Assembly (NCBI RefSeq): GCF_004340525.1
Contig: NZ_SLWX01000005.1
Location: 124,001 to 188,000 of the forward strand
Length of the DNA: 64,000 bases
Reading direction: 5' to 3'
DNA from: Chromatocurvus halotolerans
Lineage (GTDB): Bacteria; Pseudomonadota; Gammaproteobacteria; Pseudomonadales; Halieaceae
Position numbers and translations under genes: made by a program. Numbering within the stretch: position 1 is the first letter of the stretch; each line of letters begins with the position of its first letter. Under the pieces are notes generated by a model that saw only the letters and a program-made list of their open reading frames with translations, was not told the DNA's origin and did not search any database. Below, in pieces: positions 35,979 through 45,332 of the stretch.

Positions 35979-37735
35979 AGCCAATCCTCGCGGTAGCTCA
36001 CCAGCGCATCAGCGGCGCCGGCAATGGCCCCCGCCGCAGCGCGACAGCGCGGCAGGATAAACTGCGCGTAGTAACGCGCGGTTGCCACCTTGCGCGCGTA
36101 GAACGGATTGTCCACGCCGTCATTCATGCGCGCTGCGGCCACCAGCGCCCCGCGGAACAGCTGCCAGCCGCCGAACAGGTAGCCGGTCTGCATCATATAG
36201 TCGAAGGCCAGGCCCTGTGCCGATTCCGGCGAGTCACCGTGCAGCGCCAGCAGGTTCTGCGTACTCTGCACGTGATCCGCCAGGGCCTCGGCCAGCGCCG
36301 CGGCCAGCACATCCAGTCCGGCATCGGCGAGTTCCTTCTGCGTCGCGGCAATGGCGTCGTGCACCGACTCCATCGCGCCACCGCCGTCACGCACCAGCTT
36401 GCGCCCGAGCAGATCTCCCGCCTGAATGCCGTTGGTGCCTTCATAGATGGAGGTAATGCGCACATCGCGCAGGTACTGCGCCGCACCGGTTTCCTCCACG
36501 TAACCCATGCCGCCATGCACCTGCACACCGAGGGAGGTGAGTTCCTGGCCCACCTCGGTCATCCAGCCCTTGATGACCGGGATCATGAGGTCGATCCGCG
36601 CCTGCTGCGCCGTGCGCTCCGACTCGGGTCCGTAGCGGGCGATATCCATGGTGACCGCCTCGCTATAGGCCAGCGCGCGCATGGCTTCATTCAGCGAGCG
36701 CATGGTCAGCAGCATGCGCTTGACGTCCGCGTGCTGGATGATCGCCACCCCACCCTGCACCCGCTCCCGCGCGTAGGCCACCGCCTTCTGATAGGCGCCT
36801 TCCGCCGCACCGAGCCCCTGCAGGCCGACCTTGAGCCGGGCCTCGTTCATCATGGTGAACATGCAGGCCAGCCCCTGATTCTCCTCGCCCAGCAGATAAC
36901 CTACGGCACCCTCGTTGTCGCCAAAGGCCATCACGCAGGTGGGGCTGCCGTGAATCCCGAGCTTGTGCTCGCAGGACACGGGGTAGACATCGTTACGCTT
37001 GCCCGGTGCCCCGTTCTCATCCAGCAGGAACTTGGGCACGATAAACAGGGAAATGCCGCGGCTGCCTTCCGGCGCGTCCGGCAGCTTGGCAAGCACCAGG
37101 TGGATGATATTGTCGGTGGCGTCGTGATCGCCCCAGGTGATGTAGATTTTCTGTCCGCGGATGAGGTAGTGGTCGCCCTGGGGCTCGGCGCGGGTCTTCA
37201 GCACACCAAGGTCCGAGCCCGCACCGGATTCCGTGAGGTTCATGGTACCGGTCCACTCGCCGGTGTGCAGCTTCTCCAGATACTGCGCTTTCTGCGCCTC
37301 GGTACCGTGGCTCTCGATGGCCAGGGCCGCACCGCTGCTCAGGAAGGGCGCCAATGCAAAGGCCATGTCGGCGGCGTTCCACATCTCGCAGGCTGCGGTG
37401 CCGTAAAGCTCCGGCAGCCCTTGCCCGCCGTGGTCGGCAGAGGCGGCGATGCCGAACCAGCCGCCCGCGGCAAGCTGGCGCATGGCATCGGCGTAGCCCG
37501 GGGAAATGGTGACAGCGCCGTCCGCACAGGTGGCTGGCTGCTGGTCGCCGACCCGGCGCAGGGGCGCCAGCACGTCGCCGGCGAATTTTGCGCCTTCGCC
37601 CAGCACCGCGGCGGTCAGTTCCGGACCCACCCCGAGGTCGGCAAAGCGTGGCAGCTGTCCGAGGGTGTCGCCCGCGGCGAGCACCTCGTCGACCAGAAAA
37701 GCCATGTCATCCAGGGGGGCGTGGTAGTTGCTCAT
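35975..37735 (-). CDS. Acyl-CoA dehydrogenase (long, DmdC/FadE-like class)
   Basis: The 586-residue FAD enzyme introduces a trans-2 double bond in acyl-CoA thioesters. I chose the ATG at 37735 (MSNYHAPLDD); the frame is open to 37834 without support. Middle-domain motifs are MNLTESGAGSDLGVLKT and KIYITWGDHD. The C-terminal domain has QVHGGMGYVEETGAAQYLRDVRITSIYEGTNGIQAGDLLGRKL, where the catalytic Glu of the IYEGTN region is expected. The long C-terminal extension places it among the dehydrogenases that include 3-methylmercaptopropionyl-CoA dehydrogenase. Substrate unknown. It is divergent from a LysR regulator and coupled to rraA. Confidence 0.92.
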   Translation of the reverse strand: MSNYHAPLDDMAFLVDEVLAAGDTLGQLPRFADLGVGPELTAAVLGEGAKFAGDVLAPLRRVGDQQPATCADGAVTISPGYADAMRQLAAGGWFGIAASADHGGQGLPELYGTAACEMWNAADMAFALAPFLSSGAALAIESHGTEAQKAQYLEKLHTGEWTGTMNLTESGAGSDLGVLKTRAEPQGDHYLIRGQKIYITWGDHDATDNIIHLVLAKLPDAPEGSRGISLFIVPKFLLDENGAPGKRNDVYPVSCEHKLGIHGSPTCVMAFGDNEGAVGYLLGEENQGLACMFTMMNEARLKVGLQGLGAAEGAYQKAVAYARERVQGGVAIIQHADVKRMLLTMRSLNEAMRALAYSEAVTMDIARYGPESERTAQQARIDLMIPVIKGWMTEVGQELTSLGVQVHGGMGYVEETGAAQYLRDVRITSIYEGTNGIQAGDLLGRKLVRDGGGAMESVHDAIAATQKELADAGLDVLAAALAEALADHVQSTQNLLALHGDSPESAQGLAFDYMMQTGYLFGGWQLFRGALVAAARMNDGVDNPFYARKVATARYYAQFILPRCRAAAGAIAGAADALVSYREDWL

Positions 37736-37869
37736 AGTCGGCAAACCTTCTTTGCAGGCAATCATCAAATGGCAATCCGACACATGATTATAAAGGATGC
37801 GATCCGCCGGATCAGGCGCAAACGGCCTGCCCAACGTATTCAGACCGCAATAGGACTGCTATATTTACC

Positions 37870-37884
37870 ATTCACCTGATGAAT
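37870..37884. promoter_or_regulatory. LysR-type operator dyad (T-N11-A)
   Basis: ATTCA and TGAAT flank five bases (15-bp inverted repeat containing T-N11-A), 23 bases before the lysR start, in the 172-base divergent region between lysR and the acyl-CoA dehydrogenase. The shape fits a LysR-type box used for autoregulation and activation of the divergent gene. A second palindrome, GATCC-GCC-GGATC, lies at 37801-37813. Confidence 0.45.
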
Positions 37885-37907
37885 AACGCCGCCGGAGTGC
37901 GCCGGGC

Positions 37908-38864
37908 ATGCAACTGAACCGGATCGACCTGAATCTGCTGGTATACCTGGATGCCCTGCTGCGCGAGCGCAACGTGACCCAGGCCGCGCACACGCTGAAC
38001 CTGTCGCAACCGGCCATGAGCAATGGCCTGCGCCGCCTGCGCGACCTGTTCGATGATCCGCTGCTGGTGCGCACCTCCGACGGCATGACCCCTACCGAGC
38101 GGGCGCTGGAGCTGGAGCCCCTGGTGCGCGACGTGCTCATGCACATTGAGCAGGCGGTTCAGCCGAAGTCCGCCTTCGAGCCCGACCACGCCACGCGGGT
38201 GTTCCGCATCATGGCCAGCGACTACGCCGAGTCCACCCTGCTGCCCGAGGTGCTGGGCAAGCTGCGCACCCAGGCGCCCGGCCTTACGCTGGATATCATG
38301 ACGCCGTCGGACGTGAGCTTTCTCGACGTGGAGCGCGGCAAGGTGGACATGGTGATCAACCGCTTCGACGTCATGCCCCAGTCCTTCCACCAGATTCACC
38401 TGTGGAGCGATACCTTCTCCTGCCTGCTGAGTCCGAACAATCCGGTACTGGCCGACTTCACGCTGGACAGCTACCTGCAGGCCAGCCACGTCTGGGTGAG
38501 CAAGACCGGCATGGGCGTCGGCGTGGGCGTCGACCCCGATGATGTGCAGCGCCTGGGCTGGGTGGACGCGGCGCTCAACCGGCTGGGCAAAAAGCGCCAG
38601 ATACGGGTTTTCACCCGCCACTACCAGGCGGCAATGACGCTGGCCGAGCAGAACGACCTGATTGTGACCCTGCCGACCCGGGCGGCGGAGCTGCAGCGCA
38701 ACAACCCGCGGGTCGCGCTGCGCGCGCCGCCGCTGGAGATTCCGCCGCTGGAACTGAAGATGGCCTGGAGTCCGCTGCTGCAGCATAACCCGGCCAACCG
38801 CTGGCTGCGGCGACTGATTGCGGATACGGCGCGGGAGATGGATGGGCAGCCGCCGCTGGTGTGA
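37908..38864 (+). CDS. LysR-family transcriptional regulator
   Basis: The 318-residue regulator has an N-terminal winged helix-turn-helix (about 5-65: DLNLLVYLDALLRERNVTQAA, LNLSQPAMSNGLRRLRDLF) and a periplasmic-binding-protein-like effector domain (about 95-300). It belongs to the NodD/LinR/SyrM-like branch, judging from the DPLLVRTSDGMTPTERA segment. The GVGVGV run in the effector domain is unusual but in frame. It is transcribed away from the acyl-CoA dehydrogenase/rraA pair, which is probably its target; malate synthase lies 122 bases downstream. The inducer is unknown, though a short- or medium-chain acid is possible. Confidence 0.92.
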   Translation: MQLNRIDLNLLVYLDALLRERNVTQAAHTLNLSQPAMSNGLRRLRDLFDDPLLVRTSDGMTPTERALELEPLVRDVLMHIEQAVQPKSAFEPDHATRVFRIMASDYAESTLLPEVLGKLRTQAPGLTLDIMTPSDVSFLDVERGKVDMVINRFDVMPQSFHQIHLWSDTFSCLLSPNNPVLADFTLDSYLQASHVWVSKTGMGVGVGVDPDDVQRLGWVDAALNRLGKKRQIRVFTRHYQAAMTLAEQNDLIVTLPTRAAELQRNNPRVALRAPPLEIPPLELKMAWSPLLQHNPANRWLRRLIADTAREMDGQPPLV

Positions 38865-38986
38865 GCCTGCAGTGCTGTGTACCGCCAACTCATTCACCGC
38901 TGTTATGGCCACGATACAATCAATAGCATTGGGGAATCACCCAGCATTCCGTAAGCTAACGGTTTTTTGCGTGAACGGAGTCCGAT

Positions 38987-41182
38987 ATGCCTTCGACGAC
39001 ATCGCCCGAGCCTCATGTCCAGCGCGCGGGCCTGCAGGTACACCCACGGCTTGTGGAATTGCTGGAAAACGACATTGCACCGGGTACCTCTATCAGCCCG
39101 GATGCATTCTGGGCCACCCTGGCTGACCTGCTGCGGGATTTCACCCCACGAAACCGGGAATTGCTCGAGGTACGGGAAACCCTTCAGCGCCAGATTGATG
39201 ACTGGCACAGACAGCATCCGGGCAAGGATTACGACCGCAAGGCCTACCGTCGCTTTCTCGAGGACATCGGTTACCTGCTGCCTGCCGGAGAGCCATTTAC
39301 CATCAGCACAGAGAACGTGGACCCGGAGGTTGCCCACGTAGCCGGGCCGCAGCTCGTCGTACCCGTCATGAATGCCCGCTATGCCCTGAACGCGGCAAAC
39401 GCCCGCTGGGGCAGCCTCTATGACGCCCTTTATGGCACCGACGTTATCCCTGAAGAAAACGGCGCAGAGCGCGGCAGCCGCTATAACCCGGTGCGGGGTG
39501 CACAGGTTATCCGTCTCGCCCGCGAATTCCTCGACGAGCACTTCCCATTGAATGGCGTGAGTCACAAAGCGGTGACAGCCTACCGCGTCAGCGATGGCGA
39601 GCTGGTTGCCGAACGGGATAACGGGGCGACCTGCCAACTGCATTTCCCGGCGCAGTTCATCGGCTACCGCGGCAGCCAGGGCGAGCCCAGCAGCATTCTC
39701 CTGAAGCACAACGGCCTGCATGCCGACATTCTTATCGACCGCGACAGTGAGATCGGCGCGACCGATGCCGCCGGCGTCAGGGATGTGGTGCTGGAATCTG
39801 CGGTCACCACCATCCAGGATTGCGAGGACTCTGTGGCTGCGGTGGACGGGGAAGACAAAGCCGTAGTCTATCGCAATTGGCTGGGGCTGATGCGCGGCGA
39901 CCTCACCGAATCCGTGGAAAAGGGTGACCGGGTGCTGCAGCGCACCCTGAACCCGGACCGGGAATACAGCGGCGCCGATGGCCAGCGGATCAGACTGCCC
40001 GGCCGTAGCCTGATGTTCGTGCGCAACGTCGGCCACCTGATGACCACCGACGCGGTGCTCGACGCCGACGGCAACGAGGTGCCCGAGGGTATTCTCGACG
40101 GCCTGTTCACCGCCTGCATCGCCCTGCACGATCTGAACAAGGATGCCGGCGCCGCACGCAATTCCCGCTGCGGCAGCGTGTACATTGTCAAGCCCAAGAT
40201 GCACGGCCCCGACGAGGTCAGCTTTACCAACGACCTCTTTGACCGCATAGAGGATGCCCTTGGCATGCCCAGAAACACCCTGAAGCTGGGCATCATGGAC
40301 GAAGAACGACGCACCACCGTGAATCTCATCGAGTGCATCCGCCGCGCCCGCGAGCGGGTGGTGTTCATCAATACCGGCTTCCTCGACCGCACCGGCGACG
40401 AGATTCACACCAGCATGGAAGCCGGCGCCATGACGCCCAAGGGCGACATGAAGCAGGAAGCGTGGATAAAAGCCTACGAGGACCGCAACGTGGACGTGGG
40501 CCTCGCCTGCGGCCTGCCCGGTCGCGCCCAGATCGGCAAGGGCATGTGGGCGATGCCCGACCTCATGGCGGACATGCTGAAAACCAAGATCAACCACCCC
40601 CAGGCCGGCGCCAGTACCGCCTGGGTGCCCTCCCCCACCGCAGCAACATTGCACGCCATTCACTATCATCAGGTGGACGTGCCCGCCCTGCAGGACAGCC
40701 TGCGCAAGCGGCCCATGGCCTCGCTGGACGATGTGCTCACGATTCCGCTGCGAGGCGCGGAGGGCCTGACGGACAAGGACATCGAGCGCGAGGTGGAGAA
40801 CAATGTGCAGGGCATCCTCGGTTATGTAGTGCGCTGGATCGACCAGGGCGTCGGCTGCTCCAAGGTGCCCGATATCCACAACATCGGCCTGATGGAAGAC
40901 CGCGCTACGCTGCGCATTGCCAGCCAGCACATCGCAAACTGGCTGCACCACGGCGTCTGCAGCGAAGCGCTGGTGCGCGAAACGCTGGAGCGCATGGCGG
41001 CGGTTGTGGATAACCAGAATGCCGGCGATCCGGCCTACCGCAACATGGCGCCGGATTTTGAGAGCAGCGTGGCGTTTCAGGCGGCCTGTGATCTGATTTT
41101 CAAGGGTCGCGAGCAGCCGAGCGGGTATACGGAGCCGGTCCTGCATGCGCGGCGGCGGGAGGCGAAGGCGCGCTGGGGCTGA
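38987..41182 (+). CDS. glcB: Malate synthase G
   Basis: The enzyme condenses glyoxylate with acetyl-CoA to malate in the glyoxylate shunt or glycolate pathway. The 731-residue protein has the isoform-G features: [15 protein letters not shown] near the N-terminus, [14 protein letters not shown], the [11 protein letters not shown]-like segment [13 protein letters not shown], and [13 protein letters not shown]. The core glyoxylate/magnesium region (about 335-460) and a final LDKQ-like [16 protein letters not shown] follow. It is monomeric and cytoplasmic. A Shine-Dalgarno GGAG lies 7 bases before the ATG. It stands after lysR on the same strand and may be read separately. Confidence 0.96.
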   Translation: MPSTTSPEPHVQRAGLQVHPRLVELLENDIAPGTSISPDAFWATLADLLRDFTPRNRELLEVRETLQRQIDDWHRQHPGKDYDRKAYRRFLEDIGYLLPAGEPFTISTENVDPEVAHVAGPQLVVPVMNARYALNAANARWGSLYDALYGTDVIPEENGAERGSRYNPVRGAQVIRLAREFLDEHFPLNGVSHKAVTAYRVSDGELVAERDNGATCQLHFPAQFIGYRGSQGEPSSILLKHNGLHADILIDRDSEIGATDAAGVRDVVLESAVTTIQDCEDSVAAVDGEDKAVVYRNWLGLMRGDLTESVEKGDRVLQRTLNPDREYSGADGQRIRLPGRSLMFVRNVGHLMTTDAVLDADGNEVPEGILDGLFTACIALHDLNKDAGAARNSRCGSVYIVKPKMHGPDEVSFTNDLFDRIEDALGMPRNTLKLGIMDEERRTTVNLIECIRRARERVVFINTGFLDRTGDEIHTSMEAGAMTPKGDMKQEAWIKAYEDRNVDVGLACGLPGRAQIGKGMWAMPDLMADMLKTKINHPQAGASTAWVPSPTAATLHAIHYHQVDVPALQDSLRKRPMASLDDVLTIPLRGAEGLTDKDIEREVENNVQGILGYVVRWIDQGVGCSKVPDIHNIGLMEDRATLRIASQHIANWLHHGVCSEALVRETLERMAAVVDNQNAGDPAYRNMAPDFESSVAFQAACDLIFKGREQPSGYTEPVLHARRREAKARWG

Positions 41183-41445
41183 GGGTGCTTTCGGTGCAAG
41201 TGCGGCACCGTTCGCATGACGTATCTGGTCAGTTATGAGCCCCGGGTGACAAAAAACGTCAGGTGAGTGCCGCGTTTTGTCCACGGGGTGCGGACTCCGG
41301 TTTGAGGTTACGCCACGTTTACGCAGGCGGCGCCTTGCCCAGATTCGACTCAAGCAGTAAGCCTCCTACCGAAACCCCTGTTTTTACAGTGTCTGCGATG
41401 TGTTAGGGGCTATCGAAAAACGATTTTTCATGAGAATGAGCCAAG

Positions 41446-41462
41446 TTGGCACGATGGGTGCA
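41446..41462 (+). promoter_or_regulatory. Sigma-54-type promoter of pilA
   Basis: The sequence TTGGCACG-N4-GTGCA has the invariant GG and GC separated by 10 bases and only one mismatch from the consensus. It lies about 130 bases before the pilA ATG, as in pseudomonads where PilR and sigma-54 drive pilA. A dyad GAAAAA-cga-TTTTTC lies at 41415-41429. The rest of the 411-base gap after glcB (41183-41445) holds a hairpin (41192-41210) without U-tract and no gene. Confidence 0.75.
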
Positions 41463-41593
41463 GTATCTACACCAACGATGACTATGCCCTGGAATGTTCC
41501 TGGTTTTGCACAGCCATCGCTGAGTTGCAGCCACGCGCCGAAACACACAATCGGCAACAGGCTGCAGGCCAACAAGACCCACGGGAGAAAACA

Positions 41594-42079
41594 ATGAAAG
41601 CTCAAATGAAGAACGGACAAGGCGGTTTTACCCTGATCGAACTGATGATCGTCATCGCGATCATCGGCATTCTGGCGGCGATTGCGCTGCCGGCGTATCA
41701 GGATTATACGGTTAGGGCGCGAATGTCAGAGCCGTTAGCGGTTGCTGCTGAAGCGAAGACTACCATTTCGGAATTTGTGGCAACCAATGGCGCACTCCCC
41801 GGAACGGCGGCTGAGGCAGGATTAAACGAATTGACCACGGTCGTCACAGAAGCAGAACCAAACACGCTTGTTGACACAACAACGTGGAACGGTGGCACGG
41901 GAACATTTGAGATCACACTGAAGGCTGTTCCACAGGTGCCTGAGGCTCTGCAGGGAGCAGGAAACGGAATTCGGCTGGTAGGTACACCCACAGCTCGTGG
42001 CACTGTTACCTGGGCATGTGGTCCGACTAACGTTGCTAATGCCAAATACCTGCCTTCCTCTTGTCGCGACGCTGTATAG
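41594..42079 (+). CDS. pilA: Type IV pilin, major subunit PilA
   Basis: PilA is the structural subunit of the type IV pilus. The leader [11 protein letters not shown] precedes [20 protein letters not shown], with Gly-1 and Glu5 present for PilD processing and assembly. The globular domain ends in a disulfide-bounded D-region (Cys of WACGPTN and Cys of SSCRDAV). Length is 161. Base composition in the globular half is visibly lower in GC than flanking genes, which is common in pilins under exchange. It is preceded by a sigma-54 promoter and followed by its own terminator, so it is transcribed separately from pilBCD. Confidence 0.95.
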   Translation: MKAQMKNGQGGFTLIELMIVIAIIGILAAIALPAYQDYTVRARMSEPLAVAAEAKTTISEFVATNGALPGTAAEAGLNELTTVVTEAEPNTLVDTTTWNGGTGTFEITLKAVPQVPEALQGAGNGIRLVGTPTARGTVTWACGPTNVANAKYLPSSCRDAV

Positions 42080-42139
42080 AGATTTGGACAAATAATAAGA
42101 AATAGTGATAGAACACCGCGTTTTTCGAATGAACTTAGG

Positions 42140-42167
42140 GCCCGCACTTCGCAGTGTGGGCTTTTTT
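42140..42167 (+). terminator. Intrinsic terminator of pilA
   Basis: GCCCGCACT pairs with AGTGTGGGC across a TCGC-like loop (42140-42161, one G-T mismatch), followed by TTTTTT (42162-42167). It lies 60 bases after the pilA stop and separates it from pilB. Confidence 0.9.
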
Positions 42168-42209
42168 GTTGGGACGGTAACACTGATTGACGACCCGACA
42201 TATTGCAGA

Positions 42210-42239
42210 TTAGGTCTAGTAGTCTGGCCTAGGTATACT
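42210..42239 (+). promoter_or_regulatory. Possible promoter for pilBCD-coaE
   Basis: TATACT (42234-42239) has TTAGGT (42210-42215) at 18 bases. It lies between the pilA terminator and pilB, where a separate start site is expected. The -35 match is weak. Confidence 0.35.
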
Positions 42240-42286
42240 CGTTTCCTGTCTCGTAGGACATGAGCAGTCGAGGAGTCCAACATCAC

Positions 42287-44005
42287 GTGAACGAGCAAAC
42301 CAAAACACCCCCCTCAGGCCTTGCCGGCCGGCTCGTTATCGAAGGTCTCATTGACGCCGACGACGCCCGCTTCGCCCAACAGTCAGCGGTTGATCAGCGC
42401 ATACCCCTGGTCACCTATCTGGTTGAATCGGCGAATGTCGAAAGCAGCCGTATCGCGCAAATCGCCTCGCAGGAATTCGGTGCCCCCCGCTTTGACATCA
42501 GCGCTTTCGACAAGGAGCAGCTCCCGGAAGGCCTGGTGGAACCAGAGCTGATCACAAAACATCACGCCCTACCCCTGTTCCACCGCGGCAAGCGCCTGTT
42601 TATTGCCGTGTCCGACCCGACCAATCTCGCGGCGCTCGACGAGATCAAGTTCCACACCGGCATCAGTACCGAACCGATCATTGTTGATGAAACCAGTCTG
42701 AGCCGCGCCATTGCCGAATGGATTGAGGGACAGGACACGCTCAGCGGCGGGCTGGAAGATCTGGAGGCCGGCGAGCTCGACGGCATTGATGTCGGTGAGC
42801 CTGAAAATCCCAACAAGGAAGCGGACGATGCTGCAATTGATGAAACGCCCATCGTGCGCTTCGTCAACAAGGTGCTGCTGGACGCGATACGCCAGGGCGC
42901 GTCGGATATCCATTTCGAGCCCTACGAGAAGGATTACCGCGTGCGTTTCCGCACAGATGGCATGCTGCAGGAAGTCGTTCGTCCACCGCGCAATCTCGCA
43001 CCCCGGCTGTCGGCACGCCTGAAAGTCATGTCGCAGATGGACATCTCCGAGCGCCGCATCCCGCAGGATGGTCGCATCCAGATGAAGCTGACCAAGAACC
43101 GCAATATCGATTTCCGGGTCAACACCCTGCCGACCCTCTTCGGTGAGAAGATTGTGCTGCGGATTCTCGATCCCACCAGCGCACAGATGGGCATCGACGC
43201 GCTGGGCTACGAGCCGGACCAGAAGAAAATGTACATGCGGGCGCTGGACCAGCCCCAGGGCATGATTCTCGTTACCGGCCCCACCGGCTCGGGCAAGACG
43301 GTATCGCTGTACACCGGGCTGAATATTCTCAACGAACCGCACCGCAACATTTCAACCGCGGAAGACCCGGTGGAGATCAACCTGTCGGGGATCAACCAGG
43401 TGCACGTGAACCCGCGGGTTGGCCTGGGCTTTGCCGAAGCGCTGCGCTCCTTTCTGCGCCAGGACCCGGACGTGATCATGGTCGGGGAGATCCGTGACCT
43501 GGAAACGGCGGAAATCGCCATCAAGGCGGCGCAGACAGGCCACCTGGTGCTGTCGACCCTGCACACCAACAGCGCCGCGGAAACCATCACCCGCCTGCTC
43601 AACATGGGCGTGCCCGCGTTCAACCTCGCCACCTCCGTCAGTCTGATTATCGCCCAGCGCCTTGCCCGTCGCCTGTGCAAGGAATGCAAGGTACCGGCGG
43701 ACCATATTCCCCATGAAGTCCTGCTGGAGCAGGGATTCACGGAAGAGATGCTGCACGGCGCCACCATCATGAAGGCCGTGGGCTGTGACAAGTGCAGCGA
43801 CGGCTTCAAGGGCCGGGTGGGGGTGTATGAGGTAGTGCGGATCACCCAGAGCATTGCCAACCTGGTCATGACCAATGCCAATTCCATGGAGATTGCCCGG
43901 CAGGCGCGCCAGGAAGGTTTCCACGATCTGCGCTCGGCAGCCCTGCTCAAGGCGGCCCAGGGTCTGATCACTTTGGAAGAGGTCAACCGCGTAACAATCG
44001 ATTAG
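42287..44005 (+). CDS. pilB: Type IV pilus extension ATPase PilB
   Basis: PilB is the cytoplasmic hexameric ATPase that powers pilus extension. The N-terminal MshEN-like domain (about 15-150) is followed by the core: Walker [11 protein letters not shown] (about 332-341), EDPVEINLSGINQVHV, Walker B RQDPDVIMVGEIRD, and [10 protein letters not shown]. The zinc pairs are CKEC and CDKC. I chose GTG at 42287 (MNEQTKTPPSGLAGRL) because it aligns with pseudomonad PilB; GAGGAG lies 11 bases upstream, while an ATG at 42260 has its purine run too close. Length is 572. It is the first gene of pilBCD-coaE. Confidence 0.95.
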   Translation: MNEQTKTPPSGLAGRLVIEGLIDADDARFAQQSAVDQRIPLVTYLVESANVESSRIAQIASQEFGAPRFDISAFDKEQLPEGLVEPELITKHHALPLFHRGKRLFIAVSDPTNLAALDEIKFHTGISTEPIIVDETSLSRAIAEWIEGQDTLSGGLEDLEAGELDGIDVGEPENPNKEADDAAIDETPIVRFVNKVLLDAIRQGASDIHFEPYEKDYRVRFRTDGMLQEVVRPPRNLAPRLSARLKVMSQMDISERRIPQDGRIQMKLTKNRNIDFRVNTLPTLFGEKIVLRILDPTSAQMGIDALGYEPDQKKMYMRALDQPQGMILVTGPTGSGKTVSLYTGLNILNEPHRNISTAEDPVEINLSGINQVHVNPRVGLGFAEALRSFLRQDPDVIMVGEIRDLETAEIAIKAAQTGHLVLSTLHTNSAAETITRLLNMGVPAFNLATSVSLIIAQRLARRLCKECKVPADHIPHEVLLEQGFTEEMLHGATIMKAVGCDKCSDGFKGRVGVYEVVRITQSIANLVMTNANSMEIARQARQEGFHDLRSAALLKAAQGLITLEEVNRVTID

Positions 44006-44051
44006 ACTAACGGCCTGTTGATCACACAGAGGCCCTTATCCGGAAACCGCC

Positions 44052-45269
44052 ATGGCTACCAGTGCAAGCAGTGATCTGTTCCTCTGGAACGGAACCGACA
44101 AGAACGGCCGCCAGACCAAGGGCGAAATCAATGCCTCATCACAGGCCATGGCGCGGGCACAGCTGCGCCAGCGCGGCATCACGCCGAAATCCGTCAAGCG
44201 CAAGCCCAAGCCCCTGTTCGGCGCCCGCAAGAAACCAATCAAGCCTTCGGACATCGCCATCTTCACCCGCCAGCTCGCCACCATGATGAAAGCCGGCGTG
44301 CCCCTGGTGCAGAGCTTCGATATCGTGGCGGACGGCCTGGAAAACCCGACCATGCGCAAGCTGGTCACCACCATCAAGAACGACGTCGCCGGCGGTACGG
44401 GCCTGGCCGTGTCCCTGAGCAAGTACCCACGGCACTTTGACGAACTGTTCTGCAGCCTTGTCGGTGCCGGTGAGTCGGCGGGTACCCTCGAAGTCATGCT
44501 CGATCGCGTGGCGACCTACAAGGAAAAAACCGAGGCGCTGAAGGCCAAGATCAAAAAGGCCATGACCTACCCGATCGCGGTTATCGTGGTGGCTCTGGTG
44601 GTCACCGGTATCCTGCTGGTGAAAGTGGTACCCCAGTTCGCCGAAACCTTCCAGAGCTTCGGCTCCGACCTGCCCGCCTTCACGCTCATGGTGCTGCGCC
44701 TGTCCGAGTTCGTGCAGTCCTGGTGGCTGATCATCCTCGGCGTCATCGTCGCCATGGTGTATGGCTTTCGCGAGGCCCGGCTGCGCTCGCCAGCCTTCGC
44801 CGAGAAGATCGACAAACTGGCCCTGAAGCTGCCCGTCGTCGGCGGCATCGTGCACGACGCGGTGATCGCACGTTTCTCGCGCACGCTGGCAACCACCTTC
44901 AATGCCGGTGTGCCGCTGGTGGAAGCGCTGGAATCCACGGCGGGGGCTGCCGGTAATTCGGTCTATGCCAAGGCCATTCTGATCATCCGCGACGACGTCA
45001 CCACGGGTTCCACGCTGTACCAGTCGGTCAAATCGACCGGACTGTTTCCCAACATGCTGCTGCAGATGATCTCCATCGGCGAGGAATCCGGCGCCCTGGA
45101 TGACATGCTCGACAAGGTAGCCACCTTCTATGAAGAAGCGGTGGATAACGCCGTCGACAGCCTGAGTTCGCTCATGGAGCCCATGATCATGTCCATTCTC
45201 GGCGTGCTTGTGGGCGGCCTGATGGTGGCGATGTACCTGCCCATCTTCATGCTCGGCTCGGTGATCTGA
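44052..45269 (+). CDS. pilC: Type IV pilus inner-membrane platform protein PilC
   Basis: PilC is the platform on which pilin subunits are assembled, and it is the homologue of GspF in this window. The 405-residue protein has a cytoplasmic N-terminus (FLWNGTDKNGRQTKG), two GspF repeats (FTRQLATMMKAGVPLVQSFDI and FSRTLATTFNAGVPLVEALE), and three membrane spans (about 170-195, 220-240 and 375-400). It starts 46 bases after pilB. The usual IGEESGALDDMLDKVA motif is intact. Confidence 0.96.
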   Translation: MATSASSDLFLWNGTDKNGRQTKGEINASSQAMARAQLRQRGITPKSVKRKPKPLFGARKKPIKPSDIAIFTRQLATMMKAGVPLVQSFDIVADGLENPTMRKLVTTIKNDVAGGTGLAVSLSKYPRHFDELFCSLVGAGESAGTLEVMLDRVATYKEKTEALKAKIKKAMTYPIAVIVVALVVTGILLVKVVPQFAETFQSFGSDLPAFTLMVLRLSEFVQSWWLIILGVIVAMVYGFREARLRSPAFAEKIDKLALKLPVVGGIVHDAVIARFSRTLATTFNAGVPLVEALESTAGAAGNSVYAKAILIIRDDVTTGSTLYQSVKSTGLFPNMLLQMISIGEESGALDDMLDKVATFYEEAVDNAVDSLSSLMEPMIMSILGVLVGGLMVAMYLPIFMLGSVI

Positions 45270-45332
45270 TGCGGCCCGATTGCCTCAAGCGGCGTCCCAT
45301 CCGACCTGCCCGTCGACCTTTCCGTCGTTAAG

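Noticed and set aside
41192-41210. Hairpin after glcB as a terminator
   Set aside because: The stem is 6 bp with a 7-base loop and no U-tract follows.
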